Shown: positions 15,271 through 21,829 of the stretch, in pieces
Layout: each line of letters opens with the position of its first letter
Position numbering within the stretch: the first letter of the stretch is position 1
Assembly (NCBI GenBank): GCA_002083565.1
Contig: MSXM01000060.1
Location: forward strand, 5,753-48,010
Direction of reading: 5' to 3'
Source: Nitrospira sp. ST-bin4
Lineage (GTDB): Bacteria; Nitrospirota; Nitrospiria; Nitrospirales; Nitrospiraceae
DNA length: 42,258 nt
Notes under the pieces: model-generated
Database searches by the model: none
Told to the model about the DNA's origin: nothing
What the model saw: only the letters and a program-made list of their open reading frames with translations
Position numbers and translations under genes: made by a program

Positions 15271-15642
15271 TAATACGACCACATTTATTTCACATCGTAA
15301 TCATGTAGGCCTTCATAGGTTGCTCCATATCAGCTTCGGAAACCGGATAACGTTCACCAGCCCCTTGAACGACTCGATTGGACGGAGCGAAGCCAGAAGC
15401 AAAATTCCTTTCAAGTGATCGGTGCGCTCAAATTGAAACTTGGCATGGCTGTACCCGATCACAGTTCAGAAGCCGATGCCCACAACGCCCGGGGCAGCCC
15501 CCTACTATTTGGGCATGACAAAGAATCATGCAATTCTGGTATTCTAGACCCGGCAGGACGCCCCCCCCAACGTACATAACCTGACTTGAGACAGGTTGTG
15601 TGGCGGCATGGATATGTCGCCGATTATCGGAAGGAAAACCAG
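15271..15642. other. Intergenic region with two small dyads and a possible promoter
   Basis: No gene is supported in these 372 nt. A GCATGA/TCATGC inverted repeat (15513-15518, 15526-15531) lies just before TATTCT (15539-15544), which could be a -10 box for the DUF4403 gene, with no good -35. A short AACCTG/CAGGTT hairpin is at 15578-15597. An 8-nt C-run lies near 15561. No terminator with a U-tract was seen after the upstream gene. Confidence 0.3.
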
Positions 15643-17109
15643 ATGCTTCCTAAATCAGCACACACTTCTCTCATAGCCTGGTCCTTGTTGCTATCCTTGG
15701 CGGGCTGTTCCATAAGCGACGGCATCATTCGTCCACCAAAGCCAGCCCAATTGCCGGCAAAACAGAATCTGATAGCTCCAGCAGAGGATTCCGCCATCAG
15801 CGTTCCCATTCATGTAGACCTTTCAGCATTTCTCGATGCGGCCAACGATGAGAACCTGATCCCGAAGAAATTTGACCATTGGGGGAGCTACCTCAAAACC
15901 CACAAAGGCACCGCTTACAAATACTATGCGGAGCGGGATGATTTTGCGATGGATCGCTCAAGCTCTCAGCAATCTATCAGCACAGATCAAGGCACTACAC
16001 TCCGCGATTGGTGGAAAGGTGTTGACCCCCCCGGTTCTTACGTATCCATCAGCACTGCCCTTCGCTATAAGATTGGAACTGATCCCCACATCACTCAGTG
16101 CGGCGATGGCAATGAATGGCCAAGAAGAGCCATACTGAATGGAAATATCGCAATCGGGTTGACGCCGAATTACGGCTTGTCGGCAACTGTAAGCAGCGTG
16201 GCTGTGAACACAACTGACCCCTGCAAATTACACGTCGCCGATAGCGACATTTCCCAGGAAGTCAACAATAGGCTGACGAACGGTGTACGTGGAGGGCTGA
16301 ACAATGCGGTCGCGCGCATCAACGCGATGAACGTTAAATCCCACGTGGAAGATGTGTGGAACACACTGCTCAAACCAATACAATTAGAACCGGACGCTTG
16401 GCTTCTCCTCAATATCGAAAAAATACGACATGCCGGATTTTCAGGGGTCGGCCCGGTTGTCGATGACACCATTCAGGTCATGGCAAAACCTGTTATCGTC
16501 TTCGGCACCGAACCTCCTTCTGCGCCCGCAGCGCTTCCCCAACTTGACACTCAACCGGCTTCCACTGAATTCCACGTCGTCGCTGATGCTCCTATAGAAT
16601 ACAGCACACTCTCCAAGGCGCTTGCGAGCCGGCTAAAAGGAGCGCGCTTCTCTTACAAAGATGATCATATTCGAATTACAAATGCATCGATCTATGGGAA
16701 TGGCGGGAACCAATTGGTGATCCGGATTGATTTTTCAGGGGATGTACAAGGTCATGTGTACTTTGTCGGGACGCCGGAGATGAACGTACTCACGCAAACC
16801 GTACACATCGGTGGTGTCCACTACGACTCCGCCACAGAAAAGCTGTTGCTGAAGAAAGCCGATTGGATCTATGGTTCTGCATTCCGAGATTTTATTTCGA
16901 ATGAAGCTGTTCTCGGAGTGGGGCCGGCGATAGACCGGCTGCGCGGCCTTTTTACGGCCGCACTCAATCGCTCCATAAATCCGATGATCTCGACGCATGG
17001 AACTGTGTCGTCAGTGCAAGGAGTTGGTGTGTTCGCCGATGTCAACGCGCTCTACGTTCGGGCCATGAGCGACGGAGCCCTCAACTTGAAAGTTATGGGC
17101 ACGCACTGA
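15643..17109 (+). CDS. DUF4403 family lipoprotein
   Basis: This 488-residue lipoprotein has the signal segment SLIAWSLLLSLAGC with the lipobox Cys at residue 22, so it should be lipid-anchored in the envelope. The following Ser suggests sorting to the outer membrane by the general rule. The body matches DUF4403: SVPIHVDLSAFLDAAND near the start, a conserved DWWKGVDPPGSYVSIST segment, an INAMNVKSHVEDVWNTLLKPIQ block and a second half beginning FHVVADAPIEYSTLSKAL. These proteins have two repeated halves and no known function. The ATG at 15643 was chosen because AAGGAAAA lies upstream and it places the lipobox correctly. It appears monocistronic. Confidence 0.85.
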   Translation: MLPKSAHTSLIAWSLLLSLAGCSISDGIIRPPKPAQLPAKQNLIAPAEDSAISVPIHVDLSAFLDAANDENLIPKKFDHWGSYLKTHKGTAYKYYAERDDFAMDRSSSQQSISTDQGTTLRDWWKGVDPPGSYVSISTALRYKIGTDPHITQCGDGNEWPRRAILNGNIAIGLTPNYGLSATVSSVAVNTTDPCKLHVADSDISQEVNNRLTNGVRGGLNNAVARINAMNVKSHVEDVWNTLLKPIQLEPDAWLLLNIEKIRHAGFSGVGPVVDDTIQVMAKPVIVFGTEPPSAPAALPQLDTQPASTEFHVVADAPIEYSTLSKALASRLKGARFSYKDDHIRITNASIYGNGGNQLVIRIDFSGDVQGHVYFVGTPEMNVLTQTVHIGGVHYDSATEKLLLKKADWIYGSAFRDFISNEAVLGVGPAIDRLRGLFTAALNRSINPMISTHGTVSSVQGVGVFADVNALYVRAMSDGALNLKVMGTH

Positions 17110-17494
17110 ATCTCTCTCAGTGGCTCACAGCCAGAAATCGGAGATGCGATCATTGTATTGATGGCCACCAAAGCGTATGCTGACTCATCGTATGATCCAG
17201 TGGACTCGTCTCACCATCTCGGCAGGAGAACGGGGCTATGGCTTCCAAATTCTCCTCTTACGTTATCTCTCCTGACTGCACCGATGGGCATCACAATCCC
17301 CTAACTCGCATATCTTGCGTCAGTTCTAGCCGATACTTCTCTCTAGATATTCCCATTCCTTATTCGATGATCCAACTGATTCACTCGTTCATCGCAACAA
17401 CTGCGCATCATTGCAGCAACTACCTATCGTACCCCTTCATGAAGCCACGGCGTATGGCGCCGGTGCGTTCATGGAGAAACCAAGGAGGTCGCGT
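17110..17494. other. Intergenic region with nothing clear
   Basis: These 385 nt lie between the DUF4403 gene and the cytochrome-like gene. I see no convincing promoter, terminator or repeat. A short weak stem (GGCT/AGCC) occurs near 17120, and the region ends in the strong AAGGAGGT ribosome site of the next gene. A small frame at 17238-17498 was rejected. Confidence 0.3.
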
Positions 17495-18088
17495 ATGACA
17501 TTCTCCAGCAAATTCAGACAGGGTGTCCTCATCCTGGTGTTTGGATTGTTCACCGCCGGCCTCCTCGGGCAGAATCGCGCAGCCGCGGAAGGGACAGCGG
17601 CAAGTGTGCCGATCGAACAGGTGGCAAACTATCTGTATGCCATGATTGAAGCCGACCGGGAGGCCTACACCAGGCACGTGGTTGAACGCATGCAGGCCAA
17701 AGGGGTGGTTGTGGCCTCGGAGAACTGGGAAGAAACGAATTCGCTGCCGCTTCCGGCTCAACTGCTGATGGAATCCGGTCGTATCATGGGAAGAAAGGGC
17801 ACCGGTATACAATATCGGCTCATCAGCCTGTGGCCGATCAACAAGCGGAATGCCGCCTCCAGCGAGATTGAGAAACTCGGCCTGGCGACGGTCCTCACGC
17901 ATCCGACGAAACCCTACACCGGCTTTGTGAAAGAAGGAGGCACCCGGTATTTCCAAGCGGTCTACCCGGATCTGGCCGTGACCCAGGCCTGCATCGGATG
18001 CCATAACGCCCATCCGGACAGCCCAAAACGGGACTTCAAAATCAACGATGTCATGGGGGGATTGGTAATCAGCATTCCGGTGAAATAG
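17495..18088 (+). CDS. Tll0287-like (DUF3365) single-haem c-type protein
   Basis: This 197-residue exported protein has a signal peptide (hydrophobic residues 9-25, cleavage probably after AAA near residue 31) and one c-type haem site C166-IG-C169-H170 near the C-terminus. The family pattern includes RYFQAVYPDLAVTQACIGCHNAHPDSPKRDF and the closing VMGGLVISIPVK. Tll0287-like/DUF3365 domains are periplasmic haem-binding modules, related to PAS-like sensors and found free or fused to signalling proteins; this one is free-standing. It is probably a periplasmic redox or sensor protein, with partner unknown. The start ATG at 17495 has a perfect AAGGAGGT 5 nt upstream, one of the best ribosome sites in the window, suggesting high expression. 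Confidence 0.87.
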   Translation: MTFSSKFRQGVLILVFGLFTAGLLGQNRAAAEGTAASVPIEQVANYLYAMIEADREAYTRHVVERMQAKGVVVASENWEETNSLPLPAQLLMESGRIMGRKGTGIQYRLISLWPINKRNAASSEIEKLGLATVLTHPTKPYTGFVKEGGTRYFQAVYPDLAVTQACIGCHNAHPDSPKRDFKINDVMGGLVISIPVK

Positions 18089-18250
18089 ACGGAACAGTTC
18101 TTCATCTATGCGGGTGGGTGACCGTGCCGCACATACGCTAATCGGAGCAAAGAGCTTGACCTCTTCCACAGGGACCAAGCCCAAAGGTCTCATCACGCTC
18201 TAGCACAAACACCGTCACGGTTGCGTCTCAGACTGACAACTCAGCACTGA

Positions 18251-18403
18251 AGGGTGAGTGGCGACTAGTCAGTGGCCAGTGGCGAAGAGCTGCTGCCTCA
18301 GCACTTCCCCCACGTCGCCGGCTCTTGCAACAGCGGGCATAAACACAGGGGAGCCCCCTTCCGGAAGACTCCCCCTTGCTACTTACTACTTGCCACTTGC
18401 CCT
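18251..18403. repeat. Large imperfect palindrome, GTGAG/AGTGGC-word family (copy E2)
   Basis: Arms at 18251-18279 and 18375-18403 match as inverted repeats at 22 of 29 positions. The left arm reads in AGTGGC/TAGTCAGT words and the right in CTACTTACTACTTGCC words. The remainder of the 382-nt gap (18089-18470) between the haem protein and the CDF gene shows no gene and no clear ribosome site before the CDF start. Confidence 0.7.
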
Positions 18404-18470
18404 TTACGTCCCCTCCGTACTGACTTGCCCGGAAACTTGCCCTCATTGCATGAGCATGCGACACTAAGCC

Positions 18471-19409
18471 ATGACCTCCCTCACCTCATTCGAACACCTG
18501 CGCTCACGCCTCTACCTTGCGCTGGCGCTCAATGGCCTTATCATCCTGGGGGAATTCATCGGCGGAATTCTCCTGAACAGCATCGGGCTGATGAGCGACG
18601 CCGGACACAACTTCGTCGATCAAGGCGCGCTGTTCCTAGCGCTGTATGCACATATCATCACCAGACGGCCGGCGAGTGAAACCCGGACTTTCGGCTACCA
18701 CCGCGCCGGTGTCATCGCGGCCTTTCTCAATTCATTCATTCTGCTGCTGACGGCACTGGGTATCGCCCTACTCAGCATGAATAGGCTTTGGCAGCCGGTC
18801 CCTGTCGATGGTGAGTGGATCATGGGCATCGCCGCCGCGAGCTTTGCGGCCAATCTCAGTATCGCATTGCTGTTGCAGCGCGGCGCAAAAGACGACCTGA
18901 ATATCCGCAGCGCCTTTTGGCACATGTTGGGCGATGCATGGGTGTCGCTCGGCGTCGTCTTGAGCGGCGGGGCGATCTGGCTGACGGGATGGAATATCCT
19001 CGACCCTCTCGTCAGCTTCCTCGTCGTCGGCGCAATCCTCCATGGCGCATGGCCTATTTTCAAGGAATCGTTGGAAGTGCTGTTGGAATCAACACCGCCC
19101 GCCATCAGCGCCTCTCACGTCGCTGCAACTATCGAGGCGATTCCCGGCGTCAAGAATGTGCACGATCTCCATATCTGGGCCGTCGAGCCACGCCTGATCA
19201 TGCTGACATCTCATGTGATGATCGACGAGTCCCGCCCCTCCCTCGATTTGCTGCAACTGATCCAAACCCGTATCACGATGGACTTTGGCATCAGACACAT
19301 GACCATCCAACTGGAAACCGAATGCTGCGATCCCGATGACATCCATTGCGACCTTAGAAAGCTTGCCGACCACAGCCATGAAACCGGCGCGTTAGCCCAC
19401 CACCATTGA
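18471..19409 (+). CDS. Cation diffusion facilitator (Zn/Cd-type) efflux protein
   Basis: This 312-residue inner-membrane transporter probably exchanges cytoplasmic Zn(II) or Cd(II) for protons. Six hydrophobic segments lie in the first 200 residues. The transport site is readable: SDAGHNFVD in TM2 gives H46 and D50, and HMLGD in TM5 gives H151 and D155. This HD-HD set is the pattern of Zn/Cd-type members such as ZitB and CzcD rather than Mn or Fe types. The cytoplasmic C-terminal domain (about 210-290) has PGVKNVHDLHIWAVEP. The tail HSHETGALAHHH is His-rich and could bind metal. It is followed 89 nt later by a COG0523 GTPase on the same strand, which fits zinc homeostasis. Confidence 0.93.
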   Translation: MTSLTSFEHLRSRLYLALALNGLIILGEFIGGILLNSIGLMSDAGHNFVDQGALFLALYAHIITRRPASETRTFGYHRAGVIAAFLNSFILLLTALGIALLSMNRLWQPVPVDGEWIMGIAAASFAANLSIALLLQRGAKDDLNIRSAFWHMLGDAWVSLGVVLSGGAIWLTGWNILDPLVSFLVVGAILHGAWPIFKESLEVLLESTPPAISASHVAATIEAIPGVKNVHDLHIWAVEPRLIMLTSHVMIDESRPSLDLLQLIQTRITMDFGIRHMTIQLETECCDPDDIHCDLRKLADHSHETGALAHHH

Positions 19410-19498
19410 CCTTTCCTGTTACATCCACTACGGGTAGAATACGATTCCTGACTCCCTCGAACTCGTGATCCGACTCGTTATTTGAATTGGAGCGAACC

Positions 19499-20452
19499 AT
19501 GCCGGTCCCATTCTATGTCCTATGTGGCTCCCTCGGCGCCGGAAAGACGACCCTGCTGATGCGATTACTCGAGCACTGGAAAGCTCAGGGATTGCGGGCC
19601 GGCGTGCTCATGAACGAAGCCGGCGACATCAGCATCGACGGACCTCGGGCCGGCGCGATCGCCGAGCAAGTGATGAACCTCGCAGGAGGCTGCGTATGCT
19701 GCGACACCAAGGAAGACCTCTCCTGGGGCATCGCCCAACTGGTGCGCGATTATTCATCTGATGTTGTGATTCTGGAATGTTCGGGTTTAGCCGACCCGGC
19801 GGAAGTGGTCGATGCTGTCACTGATCTCTATACGGCACGGCTGGCCCGGCTTGAACGGATCATCGCGCTGCTCCATCCGGTGTCGGCCGAGGAGAGCCAC
19901 TCCAGTGCCTATGTGACGACTCAAGCCATTCGTTGCGCAGACGAACTGATCCTCAACAAACAGGACCTCTATGTGCCGGGCCATTGGGAATCGTTCCGCA
20001 ACCAGATCCTGACCCAGAATCCTTACGCCCGTTTGTGGGAAACGACCCATGCACGCATCGACCCTTCGGCGCTCTTGGCTCCGCGTGCCTCAGCCGGTCC
20101 AACCACGCCGACCAATGTCCTGTTCGACAAGTCTCCGGCGAAAGCTCGTCCTCGCGCGGCCTATCATCCCATCGCAACGGCAATCCGATTGACGGGAACG
20201 ATCAACCGGCCACAGTTTCTGGCATGGCTCAAGACTCTGCCGAAAGAACTCGAACGGGCGAAAGGCTATTTCCGGTTTACAAACGCGCCGGAGCTACAGG
20301 AGTTTCAATACTCCCCGCCCGGCCAATCCACAATCACTCCGATCACACTATTGGATGAGCCGGAGCCGGCAATCGTGCTGATTGGAAGAGGGTACGATGT
20401 CGAAGGCTTGAAGGAGAAGTTGTTGGGCTGCGTGGAAACGCGTTCCGCGTAA
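19499..20452 (+). CDS. COG0523 (CobW/ZNG1-type) metallochaperone GTPase
   Basis: COG0523 proteins are G3E GTPases that insert or deliver metals, often zinc under limitation, or cobalt or nickel in other subgroups. The 317-residue protein has the Walker A GSLGAGKTT (residues 10-18), the hallmark CxCC metal motif in GGCVCCDT (C65, C67, C68), ILECSGLADPAEV as the G3 region, and LNKQD as the base-recognition motif. The C-terminal domain (about 205-317) has the expected IRLTGTINRPQFLAWLKTLP. There is no His-rich loop as in YjiA-like or hydrogenase HypB proteins. The ATG at 19499 with GGAG 7 nt upstream is the likely start. Position after a Zn-type exporter suggests zinc, but the metal is inference. 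A strong terminator follows. Confidence 0.9.
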   Translation: MPVPFYVLCGSLGAGKTTLLMRLLEHWKAQGLRAGVLMNEAGDISIDGPRAGAIAEQVMNLAGGCVCCDTKEDLSWGIAQLVRDYSSDVVILECSGLADPAEVVDAVTDLYTARLARLERIIALLHPVSAEESHSSAYVTTQAIRCADELILNKQDLYVPGHWESFRNQILTQNPYARLWETTHARIDPSALLAPRASAGPTTPTNVLFDKSPAKARPRAAYHPIATAIRLTGTINRPQFLAWLKTLPKELERAKGYFRFTNAPELQEFQYSPPGQSTITPITLLDEPEPAIVLIGRGYDVEGLKEKLLGCVETRSA

Positions 20453-20468
20453 AGCGTTATGGGTACGG

Positions 20469-20519
20469 GGTGAAGGGCGAGGAGAGTAGTCCTCTCCCAT
20501 TTCACCTTTTTTATTTTTT
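20469..20519 (+). terminator. Rho-independent terminator after the COG0523 gene
   Basis: A 15-nt arm GGTGAAGGGCGAGGA (20469-20483) pairs, with small bulges, with the arm 20490-20506 (TCCTC, TCCC, TTCACC) around a 6-nt loop. A T-tract interrupted by one A follows at 20507-20519. It lies 17 nt after the stop. The arms reuse the GTGAAG-type vocabulary of the palindrome family E, and further words of that kind continue to about 20570 towards the convergent PAP2 gene. Confidence 0.85.
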
Positions 20520-20552
20520 CCGTTTCACCGCTTACCACTTACTACTCACCTC

Positions 20553-21098
20553 TCACCTTTCACTTTTTCTGAATGCCGGCCACTGCAGCAGGAGCCATGC
20601 AAACCCGCCGCCCAGCATACCGCCCAACACCCAGCCTCCCAACACATCCGTGACGTAATGCGCTCCCACATAGACTCTGGCGAACCCGACCAGCCCGACG
20701 ATGGGCCAGGTCACCCACCCCGTTTTCGGATACAAGACCTGAAGAAACGCTGCTGCGGCAGCAACATTCACCGCATGGTTCGAAGGAAAACTGAATAAGC
20801 CTCCGCAGCCCCCCGGCTCAACAGTGATTGCTTGGCTCAATGCACGGCAAGGCCTGACCCGCTCGAACAACCATTTCAGCTGCCCCCCTAAAAAATCGGC
20901 CAGACCCACCGCACCGGCAAGGATCGGCCCGCTGAGCAGGGCTTCCCGGCGATAGGCCCAGATCCAGTACGCGATGGCGCATGCGGCCGGAACATAGAGG
21001 GTGCTGCGGTTTCCGATGAGGAGGAAAAACTGATCAACGGAGGCCGACCGGCCGGCCAATCCGTTGATGGCGAAAAACAGCGATTCGTCCAAACCCAT
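20553..21098 (-). CDS. PAP2-family membrane phosphatase
   Basis: This 181-residue integral membrane protein belongs to the PAP2/undecaprenyl-pyrophosphate phosphatase-like superfamily. All three motifs are present: K75-x6-R82-P83 (KWLFERVRP), PSNH 105-108 with the catalytic His (SGH is more usual than SNH), and R141-x5-H147-x3-D151. Five or six hydrophobic segments surround them with the active site on the periplasmic side. Likely substrates are undecaprenyl pyrophosphate or phosphatidic or lipid A phosphates; sequence cannot separate these. The ATG at 21096-21098 is taken as start, and a TTG eight codons earlier is possible. It is the last gene of the minus-strand receptor cluster. Confidence 0.88.
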   Translation of the reverse strand: MGLDESLFFAINGLAGRSASVDQFFLLIGNRSTLYVPAACAIAYWIWAYRREALLSGPILAGAVGLADFLGGQLKWLFERVRPCRALSQAITVEPGGCGGLFSFPSNHAVNVAAAAAFLQVLYPKTGWVTWPIVGLVGFARVYVGAHYVTDVLGGWVLGGMLGGGFAWLLLQWPAFRKSER

Positions 21099-21112
21099 AA
21101 TCAGCCAATACT

Positions 21113-21199
21113 CACTGGTCAATAGTCATGCGTCATCACGACGTTCATTATCAGGATTGTATTCGATCCTGTCCAATGACCGTTGCCTACTGACCAGCG
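21113..21199. repeat. Imperfect palindrome, TGGTCA-word family (copy F2)
   Basis: Arms at 21113-21136 and 21176-21199 match as inverted repeats at 18 of 24 positions, with words CTGGTCA, TAG, GTCAT. It fills the 108-nt junction between the TonB-C-like gene and PAP2 on the minus strand. It shares vocabulary with the palindrome at 5711-5765. Confidence 0.68.
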
Positions 21200-21206
21200 A
21201 CCTTCG

Positions 21207-21644
21207 TTATCTGGTCCTGAAGTGGATACGGACGGTCAGCTCTCCATCGATAGGGTCATCGCCCTTCATCTGTGGATCGAACGTCCATTTGCCGAGCGCA
21301 GCAATGCCGGCGGTAGTGAGTTCGCGATGCTTGCAGGGTTCCAACACCACAACCGTGACTTTGGCTTCTTTCGAGACCAATAGACGGGCTTTCATCCAAT
21401 CGTCAAGTTCCCTTCCGTCGAGCGCCGGGGGGACACCGGGCCAGGGAGTTGATTTCGCCACAGGACCAAGCTGCTGATCCTTGTTCAACGATAATCCATG
21501 AACATGTACCTCCGGCAATTCCAAAGCATCTTCTTCGTGGTCACTTTCATGCGTGGCGTTATCTCCCGTCACAGCATAGGCCGGTGCTGTAAAAAACAGG
21601 ACGCAGAGCACGACCACGACACCCCTATAACCCCGGTCATTCAT
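21207..21644 (-). CDS. Secreted TonB C-terminal-like protein
   Basis: This 145-residue protein has an N-terminal signal peptide (hydrophobic residues 8-24, cleavage near AYA). A His/Asp/Glu-rich stretch follows (THESDHEEDALELPEVHVHG, about 31-50). The last 60 residues, LLVSKEAKVTVVVLEPC through GIAALGKWTFDPQMKGDDP to VRIHF, have the spacing of a TonB C-terminal domain (strand, helix with aAl.al.kW.F.P, strand). Unlike real TonB it has no Pro-rich spanner, and its single hydrophobic segment looks cleavable. It follows the TonB-dependent receptor on the same strand, so a role in that receptor's energising or metal binding is possible, but this is inference. The start ATG at 21642-21644 was chosen because it begins the signal peptide. 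Confidence 0.72.
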   Translation of the reverse strand: MNDRGYRGVVVVLCVLFFTAPAYAVTGDNATHESDHEEDALELPEVHVHGLSLNKDQQLGPVAKSTPWPGVPPALDGRELDDWMKARLLVSKEAKVTVVVLEPCKHRELTTAGIAALGKWTFDPQMKGDDPIDGELTVRIHFRTR

Positions 21645-21755
21645 GAGCAAACCATCCCATTGTTCGGTTCCCCCTCTCGATCCTCCTGTCCTTATACCAC
21701 AGATCATCAGACACCCCACAAGCTCATACGGCAATGCCACAGGGAGCCTCGCATC

Positions 21756-21782
21756 TGCGGCGTACCCTGTCGGTACGCCGCA
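21756..21782. other. Perfect 11-bp hairpin between the receptor and the TonB-C-like gene
   Basis: TGCGGCGTACC (21756-21766) pairs perfectly with GGTACGCCGCA (21772-21782) around a 5-nt loop CTGTC. It lies about 48 nt after the receptor stop on the minus strand. There is no U-tract, so it is not a standard terminator. It may stabilise the receptor mRNA 3' end or mark a processing site. Confidence 0.55.
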
Positions 21783-21829
21783 AGAAGACGGACGGCTGAG
21801 AATCCCCCGTAGCCTGTTTCAGCATCCGG

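Noticed and set aside
17238..17498. Small frame of 86 codons with AGGAG upstream
   Set aside because: The translation is low-complexity and it runs over the ribosome site of the haem-protein gene; no family resemblance.
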